Positions 22,301-35,651 of a stretch of DNA of 64,000 nt are shown here, one piece after another; position 1 is the first letter of the stretch; the number at the start of each line of letters is the position of its first letter. The translations under genes were made by a program, and so were the position numbers. The notes under the pieces are model-generated. The model searched no databases and was not told where the DNA came from. It worked only from the letters and a program-made list of their open reading frames with translations. Origin of the DNA: Cherax quadricarinatus. Taxonomy: Eukaryota > Arthropoda > Malacostraca > Decapoda > Parastacidae. Where the stretch lies: assembly GCF_038502225.1 (NCBI RefSeq), contig NC_091301.1:15343688-15407687 (forward strand), read 5' to 3'.

Positions 22301-25300
22301 TCACGATGGTTATTCTGTTCTATCAGGGGCCCACACGATGGGTATTCTGTTCTATCAGGGGCCCACACGATGGTTATTCTGTTCTATCAGGGGCCCACAC
22401 GATGGGTATTCTGTTCTATCAGGGGCCCACACGATGGGTATTCTGTTCTATCAGGGGCCCACACTATGGTTATTCTGTTCTATCAGGGGCCCACACGATG
22501 GTTATTCTGTTCTATCAGGGGCCCACACGATGGTTATTCTGTTCTATCAGGGGCCCACACGATGGTTATTCTGTCCTATCAGGGACCCACACGATGGGTA
22601 TTCTGTTCTATCAGGGGCCCACACGATGGGTATTCTGTTCTATCAGGGGCCCACACGATGGTTATTCTGTCCTTCAGGGGCCCACACGATGGTTATTCTG
22701 TTCTATCAGGGGCCCACACGATAGTTATTCTGTTCTATCAGGGGCCCACACGATGGTTATTTTGTTCTATCAGGGGCCCACACGATGGTTATTCTGTCCT
22801 ATCAGGGGCCCACACGATGGTTATTCTGTTCTATCAGGGGCCCACACGATGGGTATTCTGTCCTATCAGGGGCCTACACGATGGGTATTCTGTTCTATCA
22901 GGGGCCCACACGATGGGTATTCTGTTCTATCAGGGGCCCACACGATGGGTATTCTGTTCTATCAGGGGCCCACACGATGGGTATTCTGTTCTATCAGGGG
23001 CCCACACGATGGGTATTCTGTTCTATCAGGGGCCCACACGATGGTTATTCTGTTCTATCAGGGGCCCACACGATGGGTATTCTGTTCTATCAGGGGCCCA
23101 CACGATGGGTATTCTGTTCTATCAGGGGCCCACACGATGGGTATTCTGTTCTATCAGGGGCCCACACGATGGATATTCTGTTCTATCAGGGGCCCACACG
23201 ATGGGTATTCTGTTCTATCAGGGGCCCACACGATGGTTATTCTGTTCTATCAGGGGCCCACACGATGGGTATTCTGTTCTATCAGGGGGCCCACACGATG
23301 GTTAGTCTGTTCTATCAGGGGCCCACACGATGGGTATTCTGTTCTATCAGGGGCCCACACGATGGGTATTCTGTTCTATCAGGGGCCCACACGATGGGTA
23401 TTCTGTTCTATCAGGGGCCCACACGATGGGTATTCTGTTCTATCAGGGGCCCACACGATGGGTATTCTGTTCTATCATTGGCCCACACGATGGGTATTCT
23501 GTTCTATCAGGGGCCCACACGATGGGTATTCTGTTCTATCAGGGGCCCACACGATGGGTATTCTGTTCTATCAGGGACCCACACGATGGGTATTCTGTTC
23601 TATCAGGGGCCCACACGATGGGTATTCTGTTCTGTCAGGGGCCCACACGATGGGTATTCTGTTCTATCAGGGGCCCACACGATGGGTATTCTGTTCTATC
23701 AGGGGCCCACACGATGGGTATTCTGTTCTATCAGGGGCCCACACGATGGGTATTCTGTTCTATCAGGGGCCCACACGATGGATATTCTGTTCTATCAGGG
23801 GCCCACACGATGGGTATTCTGTTCTATCAGGGGCCCACACGATGGGTATTCTGTTCTATCAGGGGCTCACACGATGGGTATTCTGTTCTATCAGGGGCCA
23901 ACACGATGGGTATTCTGTTCTATCAGGGGCCCACACGATGGGTATTCTGTTCTATCAGGGGCCCACACGATGGGTATTCTGTTCTATCAGGGACCCACAC
24001 GATGGGTATTCTGTTCTATCAGGGGCCCACACGATGGGTATTCTGTTCTGTCAGGGGCCCACACGATGGGTATTCTGTTCTATCAGGGGGCCACACGATG
24101 GGTATTCTGTTCTATCAGGGGCCCACACGATGGGTATTCTGTTCTATCAGGGGCCCACACGATGGGTATTCTGTTCTATCAGGGGCCCACACGATGGGTA
24201 TTCTGTTCTATCAGGGGCCCACATGATGGGTATTCTGTTCTATCAGGGCCCCACACGATGGTTATTCTGTTCTATCAGGGGCCCACACGATGGGTATTCT
24301 GTTCTATCAGGGGCCCACACGATGGGTATTCTGTTCTATCAGGGGCCCACACGATGGGTATTCTGTTCTATTAGGGGCCCACGCGATGGGTATTCTGTTC
24401 TATCAGGGGCCCACACGATGGGTATTCTGTTCTATCAGGGGCCCACACGATGGGTATTCTGTTCTATGAGGGGCCCACACGATGGGTATTCTGTTCTATC
24501 AGGGGCCCACACGATGGGTATTCTGTTCTATCAGGGGCCCACACGATGGGTATTCTGTTCTATCAGGGGCCCACACGATGGGTATTCTGTTCTATCAGGG
24601 GCCCACACGATGGGTATTCTGTTCTATCAGGGGCTCACACGATGGGTATTCTGTTCTATCAGGGGCCAACACGATGGGTATTCTGTTCTATCAGGGGCCC
24701 ACACGATGGGTATTCTGTTCTATCAGGGGCCCACACGATGGGTATTCTGTTCTATCAGGGATCCACACGATGGGTATTCTGTTCTATCAGGGGCCCACAC
24801 GATGGGTATTCTGTTCTATCAGGGGCCCACACGATGGGTATTCTGTTCTATCAGGGGCCCACACGATGGGTATTCTGTTCTATCAGGGGCCCACACGATG
24901 GGTATTCTGTTCTATCAGGGGCCCACACGATGGGTATTCTGTTCTATCAGGGGCCCACACGATGGGTATTCTGTTCTATCAGGGGCCCACACGATGGGTA
25001 TTCTCTTCTATCAGGGGCCCACACGATGGGTATTCTGTTCTATCAGGGGCCCACACGATGGTTAATCTGTTCTATCAGGGGCCCACACGATGGTTATTCT
25101 GTTCTATCAGGGGCCCACACGATGGGTATTCTGTTCTATCAGGGACCCACACGATGGGTATTCCGTTCTATCAGGGGCCCACACGATGGGTATTCTGTTC
25201 TATCAGGGGCCCACACGATGGGTATTCTGTTCTATCAGGGGCCCACACGATGGGTATTCTGTTCTATCAGGGGCCCACACGATGGGTATTCTGTTCTATC

Positions 25301-25962
25301 AGGGGCCCACACGATGGGTATTCTGTTCTATCAGGGGCCCACACGATGGGTATTCTGTTCTATCAGGGGCCCACACGATAGGTATTCTGTTCTATCAGGG
25401 GCCCACACGATGGGTATTCTGTTCTATCAGGGGCCCACACGATGGGTATTCTGTTCTATCAGGGGCCCACACGATGGGTATTCTGTTCTATCAGTGGCCC
25501 ACACGATGGTTATTCTGTTCTATCAGGGGCCCACACGATGGGTATTCTGTTCTATCAGGGGCCCACACGATGGGTATTCTGTTCTATCAGGGGCCCACAC
25601 GATGGGTATTCTGTTCTATCAGGGGCCCACACGATGGGTATTCTGTTCTATCAGGGGCCCACACGATGGGTATTCTGTTCTATCAGGGGCCCACACAATG
25701 GTTATTCTGTTCTATCAGGGGCCCACACGATGGGTATTCTGTTCTATCAGGGGCCCACACGATGGTTATTCTGTTCTATCAGGGGCCCACACGATGGGTA
25801 TTCTGTTCTATCAGGGGCCCACACGATGGGTATTCTGTTCTATCAGGGGCCCACACGATGGGTATTCTGTTCTATCAGGGGCCCACACGATGGGTATTCT
25901 GTTCTATCAGGGGCCCACACGATGGGTATTCTGTTCTATCAGGGGCCCACACGATGGGTATG
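22301..25962. repeat. Tandem array E, 32-bp unit
   Basis: About 114 units of 32 bp combining CAGGGGCCCACACGATGGGT and a TATTCTGTTCTAT half. Variant units mark higher-order repeats: AGGGGCTCAC then AGGGGCCAAC at 23861/23893 and again at 24629/24661 (768 bp = 24 units), and GGGACCCAC then CTGTCAGGGG at 23571/23635 and again 416 bp later (13 units). Frames encoding YQGPTRWVFCSIRGPHDGYS are by-products of a stop-free unit. Confidence 0.97.
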
Positions 25963-25989
25963 GGGCGCATAATGAAGATATAAAACTCA
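25947..25989 (+). mobile_element. I-group LINE 3' terminus at the right edge of array E
   Basis: CCCACACGATGGGTATGGGG followed by CGCATAATGAAGATATAAAA aligns with 5 mismatches in 44 to the LINE 3' end at 51378-51421 (CCCACAGGATGGGTATGGGG...). The first 16 bases are also the core of the array E unit, so the array and the LINE end are continuous here. Confidence 0.7.
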
Positions 25990-26775
25990 GGGGGTCTGTT
26001 CTATCTGTTCTAGCAGGGATTCTGTTATATTAGGGGACCTGTTCTATCAAGGGATTGTTCTATCAGGGGATTGCTCTATTAGGGGACATGTTCTATCAGG
26101 GGATTGTTCTATCAGGGGATTGTTCTATTAGGGGACCTGTTCTATCAGGGGATTGTTCTATCAGGGGATTGTTCTATTAGGGGATTGTTCTATTAGGGGA
26201 CCTGTTCTATCAGGGGATTGTTCTATCAGGGGATTGTTCTATTAGGGGACCTGTTCTATCAGGGGATTGTTCTATCAGGGGATTGTTCTATTAGGGGATT
26301 GTTCTATTAGGGGACCTGTTCTATCAAGGGATTATTCTATCAGGGGATTGTTCTATTAGGGGACCTGTTCTATCAGGGGATTGTTCTATTAGGGGATTGT
26401 TCTATTAGGGGACCTGTTCTATCAGAGGAGTGATTAATTAGGGGACCTGCTCTATCAAGGGATTGTTCTATCAGGGGATTGTTCTATTAGGGGACCTGTT
26501 CTATCAGGGGATTGTTCTATCAGGGGATTGTTCTATCAGGGGATTGTTCTATCAGGGGATTGTTCTATCAGGGGATTGTTCTATTAGGGGACCTGTTCTA
26601 TCAGGGGATTGTTCTATTAGGGGATTGTTCTATTAGGGGACCTGTTCTCTCAGAGGAGTGATTAATTAGGGGACCTGTTCTATCAAGGGATTGTTCTATC
26701 AGGGGATTGTTCTATTAGGGGACCTGTTCTATCAGAGGACTGTTCTATTAGGTTCTATCAGGGGGTTCTCTTCTA
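25990..26775. repeat. 16-bp repeat, derivative of array E
   Basis: Alternating GGGGATTGTTCTATCA, GGGGATTGTTCTATTA and GGGGACCTGTTCTATC units (16-17 bp). The TTCTATCAGGGG part equals one half of the 32-bp unit. A block containing CAGAGGAGTGATTAATTAGG recurs at 26421 and 26649. Confidence 0.9.
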
Positions 26776-27564
26776 TCTGCTAGAACATTTCATTTTAACA
26801 ATATATAATTAAAAAAATCACTTCCCATGAATATAATATCATAATTAAACGCTTGAATTAGATCTAATTATCTAAATTAGTTGTGAAACAGAAAATAAAC
26901 ACGAATATTTCCTCAACAAATTAAGGGAATTATGCCAAAAAAAAAATTATAACATCACTTTACTCTGTTGTTAAAAGAAGAAAACATTGAGACAGAATTT
27001 ATTCTGGGGAGAAAGAAAATTGTTATGGAAGTTACTTGTATAACAAAATTATTGGGAAAGTAATTTACATAACAAAGTTACCTTTATAACAATTATTATT
27101 AACCAATCTTTGATAATTATTATGTAGGAACAAGGTTGAAAACCTTGGATATTTTTTACACATGGCATTAAAACGTTAGTGGCCGGAAATAACCATATCG
27201 TAAAAAAAATACATTTGACGCTTTCTTTTAAATAAATTTTAAAGATCAGACACTGCATGATAGAACACCCAGACAAATTCCATAGAAAAAAAGGAAATTA
27301 AAAATCAATAATGTCTGACTGGAGAACTAATACATTATACAACTATCAATGTAAGAAGTAACTGATAAATGATCGTAAATAAATACCTAATTATTGGGTA
27401 AGTTGCAGCCGGTAATGACACAGCGGGGCCAGGAGCTATGAATCGACCCCTCCAACCACCATTAGGTGAGTACACACAATCACAATGTGAAAATAAAAAT
27501 ATGAAATAAAAAAAGCATAACTTGATTTTTTTCCTTTTTTTTTACGTTTCAGAGGAACGAGGGG
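26776..27564. other. AT-rich spacer without recognised genes
   Basis: AT-rich single-copy-looking DNA. 27405-27482 (GGGGCCAGGAGCTATGAATC then GACCCCTCCAACC and TAGGTGAGTAC) is a plus-strand remnant of the 3' end of the CR1/L2-like family at 39462. The minus-strand frame at 27049-27276 lacks any recognisable motif. Confidence 0.5.
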
Positions 27565-28318
27565 ATTATGTGGGTGTAGGCACGTAGACGTTATGTGGGT
27601 GTAGGCACGTAGATGTTATGTGGGTGTAGGCACGTAGATGTTATGTGGGTGTAGGTACGTAGATGTTATGTGGGTGTAGGCACGTAGATGTTATGTGGGT
27701 GTAGGCACGTAGATGTTATGTGGGTGTAGGTACGTAGACGTTATGTGGGTGTAGGCACGTAGACGTTATGTGGGTGTAGGCACGTAGATGTTATGTGGCT
27801 GTAGGCACGTAGATGTTATGTGGGTGTAGGTACGTAGATGTTATGTGGGTGTAGGTACGTAGATGTTATGTGGCTGTAGGCACGTGGATGTTATGTGGTT
27901 GTAGGCACGTAGATGTTATGTGGGTGTAGGCACGTGGATGTTATGTTGGTGTAGGCACGTAGATGTTATGTGGGTGTAGGTACGTAGATGTTATGTGGGT
28001 GTAGGTACGTAGATGTTATGTAGGTGTAGGCACGTGGATGTTATGTGGGTGTAGGCACGTAGATGTTATGTGGGTGTAGGCACGTGGATGTTATGTGGGT
28101 GTAGGCACGTAGATGTTATGTGGGTGTAGGCACGTAGATGTTATGTGGGTGTAGGTACGTAGATGTTATGTGGCTGTAGGCACGTAGATGTTATGTGGGT
28201 GTAGGCACGTAGATGTTATGTGGGTGTCAGCACGTAGATGTTATGTGGGTGTAGGCACGTAGATGTTATGTGGGTGTAGGCACGTAGATGTTATGTGGGT
28301 GTCAGCACGTAGATTTTA
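27565..28318. repeat. Tandem array D, left segment, 25-bp unit
   Basis: About 30 units of 25 bp with core ATGTTATGTGGGTGTAGGCA. TACGTAG/CACGTAG and GGGTG/GGCTG variants are mixed. The array is interrupted at 28319 by the foldback insertion and resumes at 29214. Confidence 0.97.
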
Positions 28319-29213
28319 TAGATGAATGGTTCAGAGAACCGACATGTTGATAAATTAGACACATATGCAACTCTTGGGTATCTTTATTGAGGAAACGTTT
28401 CGCCACACAGTGGCTTCATCAGTCCATACGAAGGAGAAACTTGAAGAACAGGAGGAGAATGAGGTAATCAGTCCCTCAACCTTGAGTCGATGTGTTCAGT
28501 CCATCAATCTTGAATAGAATACGGCATATTAGCGGAGAAGCAGCTTATGAACCGTATGGCAGGAGAGGTGCAGCAGTCATAGGTCGTGTCACATTTGTTC
28601 AATGTGGAAGTAGGTCGTGCCCAAGAATTAGGCAAGCGAAGAATTCCTAAGTATTAAGATCCTAAGAAGTTGCAGTGTCTGACAGATATGTAGATGAATG
28701 GTTCAGAGAACCGACATGTTGATAAATTAGACACATATGCAACTCTTGGGTATCTTTATTGAGGAAACGTTTCGCCACACAGTGGCTTCATCAGTCCATA
28801 CGAAGGAGAAACTTGAAGAACAGGAGGAGGTAATCAGTCCCTCAACCTTGAGTCGATGTGTTCAGTCCTTCAATCTTGAATAGAATACGGCATATCAGCG
28901 GAGAAGCAGCTTATAAACCGTATGGCTTGCCTAATTCTTGGGCACGACCTACTTCCACATTGAACAAATGTGACACGACCTATGACTGCTGCACCTCTCC
29001 TGCCATACGGTTTATATGCTGCTTCTCCGCTGATATGCCGTATTCTATTCAAGATTGATGGACTGAACACATCGACTCAAGGTTGAGGGACTGATTACCT
29101 AATTCTCCTCCTGTTCTTCAAGTTTCTCCTTCGTATGGACTGATGAAGCCACTGTGTGGCGAAACGTTTCCTCAATAAAGATACCCAAGAGTTGCATATG
29201 TGTCTAATTTATC
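28319..29213. mobile_element. Composite foldback insertion in array D
   Basis: Three copies of a repeat with ends TAGATGAATGGTTCAGAG / TGTCTAATTTATCA. Copies at 28319-28690 and 28691-28926 are direct repeats (offset 372) in minus orientation; 29004-29213 is inverted. Between the last two, 28924-29005 is the reverse complement of 28557-28640 in the first copy, so the spacer has flipped. Each copy carries the CTGATGAAGCC...GGCGAAACG motif. Short frames here exist on both strands because of the palindrome. A solo copy lies at 41640-41818. Confidence 0.85.
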
Positions 29214-32200
29214 ACGTAGATTTTATGTGGGTGTAGGTACGTAGATGTTATGTTGGTGTAGGCACGTAGATGTTATGTGGGTGTAGGCACGTAGATGTTA
29301 TGTGGGTGTAGGCACGTAGATGTTATGTGGGTGAAGGCACGTAGATGTTATGTGGGTGTAGGCACGTAGATGTTATGTGGGTGTCAGCACGTAGATGTTA
29401 TGTAGGTGTAGGCACGTAGATGTTATGTGGGTGTAGGCACGTAGATGTTATGTGGGTGTCAGCACGTAGATGTTATGTGGGTGTAGGCACGTAGATGTTA
29501 TGTGGGTGTAGGCAAGTAGATGTTATGTGGGTGTCAGCACGTAGATGTTATGTGGGTGTAGGCACGTAGATGTTATGTGGGTGTAGGCACGTAGATGTTA
29601 TGTGGGTGTAGGCACGTAGATGTTATGAGGGTGTCAGCACGTAGATGTTATGTGGGTGTCAGAACGTAGCTGTTATGTGGGTGTCAGCACGTAGATGTTA
29701 TGTGGGTGTCAGCACGTAGATGTTATGTGGGTGTCAGCACGTAGATGTTATGTGGGTGTCAGCACGTAGATGTTATGTGGGTGTCAGCACGTAGATGTTA
29801 TGTGGGTGTCAGCACGTAGATGTTATGTGGGTGTAGGCACGTAGATGTTATGTGGGTGTAGGCACGGAGATGTTATGTGGTTGTCAGCACGTAGATGTTA
29901 TGTGGGTGTAGGCACGTAGATGTTATGTGGGTGTAGGCACGTAGACGTTATGTGGGTGTCAGCACGTAGATGCTATGTGAGTGTAGGCACGTAGATGTTA
30001 TGTGGGTGTAGGTACGTAGATGTTATGTGGGTGTAGGCACGTAGATGTTATGTGGGTGTCAGCACGTAGATGTTATGTGGGTGTAGGCACGTAGATATTA
30101 TGTGGGTGTAGGCACGTAGATGTTATGTGGGTGTAGGCACGTAGATGTTATGTGGGTGTAGGCACGTAGATGTTATGTGGGTTTAGGCACGTAGATGTTA
30201 TGTGGGTGTAGGCACGTAGATGTTATGTGGGTGTAGGCACGTAGATGTTATGTGGGTGTAGGCACGTAGATGTTATGTGGGTGTCAGCACGTAGATGTTA
30301 TGTGGGTGTCAGCACGTAGATGTTATGTGGGTGTCAGCACGTAGATGTTATGTGGGTGTCAGCACGTAGATGTTATGTGGGTGTCAGCACGTAGATGTTA
30401 TGTGGGTGTCAGCACGTAGATGTTATGTGGGTGTCAGCACGTAGATGTTATGTGGGTGTCAGCACGTAGATGTTATGTGGGTGTCAGCACGTAGATGTTA
30501 TGTGGGTGTAGGCACGTAGATGTTATGTGGGTGTAGGCACGGAGATGTTATGTGGGTGTCAGCACGTAGATGTTATGTGGGTGTAGGCACGTAGATGTTA
30601 TGTGGGTGTAGGCACGTAGACGTTATGTGGGTGTCAGCACGTAGATGTTATGTGGGTGTAGGCAAGTAGATGTTATGTGGGTGTAGGCACGTAGATGTTA
30701 TGTGGGTGTAGGCACGTAGATGTTATGTGGGTGTAGGCACGTAGATGTTATGTGGGTGTAGGCACGTAGATGTTATGTGGGTTTAGGCACGTAGATGTTA
30801 TGTGGGTGTAGGCACGTAGATGTTATGTGGGTGTAGGCACGTAGATGTTATGTGGGTGTAGGCACGTAGATGTTATGTGGGTGTAGGCACGTAGATGTTA
30901 TGTGGGTGTCAGCATGTAGATGTTATGTGGGTGTCAGCACGTAGATGTTATGTGGGTGTCAGCACGTAGATGTTATGTGGGTGTCAGCACGTAGATGTTA
31001 TGTGGGTGTCAGCACGTAGATGTTATGTGGGTGTCAGCACGTAGATGTTATGTGGGTGTCAGCACGTAGATGTTATGTGGGTGTCAGCACGTAGATGTTA
31101 TGTGGGTGTCAGCACGTAGATGTTATGTGGGTGTCAGCACGTAGATGTTATGTGGGTGTAGGCACGTAGATGTTATGTGGGTGTAGGCACGGAGATGTTA
31201 TGTGGGTGTCAGCACGTAGATGTTATGTGGGTGTAGGCACGTAGATGTTATGTGGGTGTAGGCACGTAGACGTTATGTGGGTGTCAGCACGTAGATGTTA
31301 TGTGGGTGTAGGCACGTAGATGTTATGTGGGTGTAGGCACGTAGATGTTATGTGGGTGTAGGCACGTAGATGTTATGTGGGTGTAGGCACGTAGATGTTA
31401 TGTGGGTGTAGGCACGTAGATGTTATGTGGGTGTAGGCACGTAGATGTTATGTGGGTGTAGGCACGTAGATGTTATGTGGGTGTTAGTACATAGATGTTA
31501 TGTGGGTGTCAGCACATAAATGTTATGTGGGTGTCAGCACTAAGATGTTATGTGGGTGTCAGCACATAGATGTTATGTGGGTGTAGGCACGTAGATGTTA
31601 TGTGGGTGTAGGCACGTAGACGTTATGTGGGTGTCAGCACGTAGATGTTATGTGGGTGTAGGCACGTAGATGTTATGTGGGTGTAGGCAAGTAGATGTTA
31701 TGTGGGTTTAGGCACGTAGATGTTATGTGGGTGTAGGCACGTAGATGTTATGTGGGTGTAGGCACGTAGATGTTATGTGGGTGTAGGCACGTAGATGTTA
31801 TGTGGGTGTTAGTACATAGATGTTATGTGGGTGTCAGCACATAGATGTTATGTGGGTGTCAGCACTAAGATGTTATGTGGGTGTCAGCACATTGATGTTA
31901 TGTGGGTGTCAGCACATAGATGTTATGTGGGTGTTAGTACATAGATGTTATGTGGGTGTTAGTACATAGATGTTATGTGGGTGTCAGCACATAGATGTTA
32001 TGTGGGTGTCAGCACGTAGATGTTATGTGGGTGTAGGCACGTAGATGTTATGTGGGTGTGAGCACGTAGATGTTATGTGGGTGTAGGCACATAGATGTTA
32101 TGTGGGTGTCAGCACGTAGATATTATGTGGGTGTCAGCACGTAGATGTTATGTGGGTGTAGGCACGTAGATGTTATGTGGGTGTATGCACGTAGATGTTA

Positions 32201-35200
32201 TGTGGGTGTCAGCACGTAGATGTTATGTGGGTGTAGGCACGTAGATGTTATGTGGGTGTAGGCACGTAGATATTATGTGGGTGTCAGCACGTAGATGTTA
32301 TGTGGGTGTAGGCACGTAGATGTTATGTGGGTGTAGGCACGTAGATGTTATGTGGGTGTCAGCACGTAGATGTTATGTGGGTGTAGGCACGTAGATGTTA
32401 TGTGGGTGTCAGCACGTAGATGTTATGTGGGTGTAGGCACGTAGATGTTATGTGGGTGTAGGCACGTAGATGTTATGTGGGTGTCAGCACGTAGATGTTA
32501 TGTGGGTGTAGGCACGGAGATGTTATGTGGTTGTCAGCACGTAGATGTTATGTGGGTGTAGGCACGTAGATGTTATGTGGGTGTAGGCACGTAGATGTTA
32601 TGTGGGTGTAGGCACGTAGATGTTATGTGGGTGTAGGCACGTAGATGTTATGTGGGTGTCAGCACGTAGATGTTATGTGGGTGTAGGCACGGAGATGTTA
32701 TGTGGGTGTCAGCACGTAGATGTTATGTGGGTGTAGGCACGTAGATGTTATGTGGGTGTAGGCACGTAGATGTTATGTGGGTGTAGGCACGTTGATGTTA
32801 TGTGGGTGTAGGCATGTGGATGTTATGTGGGTGTAGGCACGTAGATGTTATGTGGGTGTCAACACGTAGATGTTATGTGGGTGTAGGCACGTAGATGTTA
32901 TGTGGGTGTAGGCACGTAGATGTTATGGGGGTGTAGGCACGTAGATGTTATGTGGGTGTCAGCCCGTAGATGTTATGTGGGTGTAGGCACGTAGATGTTA
33001 TGTGGGTGTAGGCACGTAGATGTTATGTGGGTGTAGGCACGTAGATGTTATATGGGTGTAGGCACGTAGATGTTATGTGGGTGTAGTCACGTAGATGTTA
33101 TGTGGGTGTAGGCACGTAGATGTTATGTGGGTGTAGGCACGTAGATGTTATGTGGGTGTAGGCACGTAGATGTTATGTGGGTGTTAGTACATAGATGTTA
33201 TGTGGGTGTCAGCACATAGATGTTATGTGGGTGTCAGCACATAGATGTTATGTGGGTGTCAGCACATAGATGTTATGTGGGTGTCAGCACTAAGATGTTA
33301 TGTGGGTGTCAGCACATAGATGTTATTTGGGTGTCAGCACATAGATGTTATGTGGGTGTCAGCACATAAATGTTATGTGGGTGTCAGCACATGGATGTTA
33401 TGTGGGTGTCAGCACATAGATGTTATGTGGGTGTCAGCACATAGATGTTATGTGGGTGTTAGTACATAGATGCTATGTGGGTGTCAGCACATAGATGTTA
33501 TGTGGGTGTCAGCACATAGATGTTATGTGGGTGTCAGCACATAGATGTTATGTGGGTGTCAGCACATAGATGTTATGTGGGTGTCAGCACATAGATGTTA
33601 TGTGGGTGTCAGCACATAGATATTATGTGGGTGTCAGCACATAGAGCTATGTGAGTGCCAGCACATAGAAGTTATGTGGGTGTCAGCACTAAGATGTTAT
33701 GTGGGTGTCAGCACATAGATGTTATGTGGGTGTCAGCACATAGAGCTATGTGAGTGCCAGCACATAGATGTTATGTGGGTGTCAGCACATAGACGTTATG
33801 TGGGTGTCAGCACATAGATGTTATGTGGGTGTCAGCACATAGATGTTATGTGGGTGTCAGCACATAGATGTTATGTGGGTGCTAGTACACAGATGTTATG
33901 TGGGTGTAGGCACGTAGATGTTATGTGGGTGTCAGCACATAGATGTTATGTGGGTGTTAGTACATAGATGTTATGTGGGTGTCAGCACATAGATGTTATG
34001 TGGGTGTCAGCACTAAGATGTTATGTGGGTGTCAGCACATAGATATTATGTGGGTGTCAGCACATAGAGCTATGTGAGTGCCAGCACATAGAAGTTATGT
34101 GAGTGTCAGCACTAAGATGTTATGTGGGTGTCAGCACATAGATGTTATGTGGGTGTCAGCACATAGAGCTATGTGAGTGCCAGCACATAGATGTTATGTG
34201 GGTGTCAGCACGTAGATGTTATGTGGGTGTAGGCACGTAGATGTTATGTGGGTGTAGGCACGTAGATGTTATGTGGGTGTCAGCACGTAGATGTTATGTG
34301 GGTGTAGGCACGTAGATGTTATGTGGGTGTCAGCACGTAGATGTTATGTGGGTGTAGGCACGTAGATGTTATGTGGGTGTAGGCACGTAGATGTTATGTG
34401 GGTGTCAGCACGTAGATGTTATGTGGGTGTAGGCACGGAGATGTTATGTGGTTGTCAGCACGTAGATGTTATGTGGGTGTAGGCACGTAGATGTTATGTG
34501 GGTGTAGGCACGTAGATGTTATGTGGGTGTAGGCACGTAGATGTTATGTGGGTGTAGGCACGTAGATGTTATGTGGGTGTCAGCACGTAGATGTTATGTG
34601 GGTGTAGGCACGTAGATGTTATGTGGGTGTCAGCACGTAGATGTTATGTGGGTGTAGGCACGTAGATGTTATGTGGGTGTAGGCACGTAGATGTTATGTG
34701 GGTGTAGGCACGTTGATGTTATGTGGGTGTAGGCATGTGGATGTTATGTGGGTGTAGGCACGTAGATGTTATGTGGGTGTCAACACGTAGATGTTATGTG
34801 GGTGTAGGCACGTAGATGTTATGTGGGTGTAGGCACGTAGATGTTATGGGGGTGTAGGCACATAGATATTATGTGGGTGTCAGCACATAGAGCTATGTGA
34901 GTGCCAGCACATAGAAGTTATGTGAGTGTCAGCACTAAGATGTTATGTGGGTGTCAGCACATAGATGTTATGTGGGTGTCAGCACATAGAGCTATGTGAG
35001 TGCCAGCACATAGATGTTATGTGGGTGTCAGCACATAGACGTTATGTGGGTGTCAGCACATAGATGTTATGTGGGTGTTAGTACATAAATGCTATGTGGG
35101 TGTCAGCACATAGATGTTATGTGGGTGTCAGAACATAGATGTTATGTGGGTGTCAGCACATAGATGTTATGTGGTTGTCAGCACATAGATGTTATGTAGG

Positions 35201-35293
35201 TGTCAGAACATAAATGTTATGTGGGTGTCAGCACATAGATGTTATGTGGGTGTCAGTACATAGATGTTATGTGGGTGTCAGTACATAGATGTT
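29214..35293. repeat. Tandem array D, central segment with higher-order repeats
   Basis: About 243 units of 25 bp. Unit types GTGTAGGCACGTAG, GTGTCAGCACGTAG, GTGTCAGCACATAG, CACTAAG and GAGCTATGTGAGTGCCAGC occur in ordered runs. A GGCACGGAG marker at 29861, 30536 and 31186 shows 675- and 650-bp higher-order periods. A marker series at 32511-32940 recurs at 34432-34860. The composition drifts from CACGTAG-type on the left to CACATAG-type on the right. Confidence 0.97.
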
Positions 35294-35651
35294 ACCTGGT
35301 GTTTACCTGGAGAGAGTTCCGGGGGTCAACACCCCCGCGGCCCGGTCTGTGACCAGGCCTCCTGGTGGATCAGAGCCTGATCAACCAGGCTGTTGCTGCT
35401 GGCTGCACGCAAACCAACGTACGAGCCACAGCCCGGCTGGTCAGGAACCGACTTTAGGTGCTTGTCCAGTGCCAGCTGGAAGACTGCCAGGGGTCTGTTG
35501 GTAATCCCCCTTATGTGTGCTGGGAGGCAGTTGAACAGTCTCGGGCCCCTGACACTTATTGTATGGTCTCTTAACGTGCTAGTGACACCCCTGCTTTTCA
35601 TTGGGGGGATGGTGCATCGTCTGCCAAGTCTTTTGCTTTCGTAGTGAGTGT
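35294..35651 (-). mobile_element. CR1/L2-like LINE 3' end in array D
   Basis: About 358 bp, minus orientation, nearly identical to 15607-15970 and ending at the same 5' truncation (TTTCGTAGTGAGTG). It encodes MKSRGVTSTLRDHTISVRGP through SVPDQPGCGSYVGLRAASSN. Array D lies on both sides, showing insertion into an existing array. Confidence 0.88.

Noticed and set aside
22306..26033. Open frames of 300-919 codons on the plus strand
   Set aside because: Stop-free 32-bp units read in three frames; no non-repeat sequence is included.
26100..26700. Telomeric repeat (TTAGG)n from TTAGGGG in the 16-bp array
   Set aside because: The motif is embedded in longer units and is not a pentamer array.
28858..29070. 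Two 66-codon frames on opposite strands with the same N-terminus
   Set aside because: Generated by the palindromic arms of the foldback insertion.
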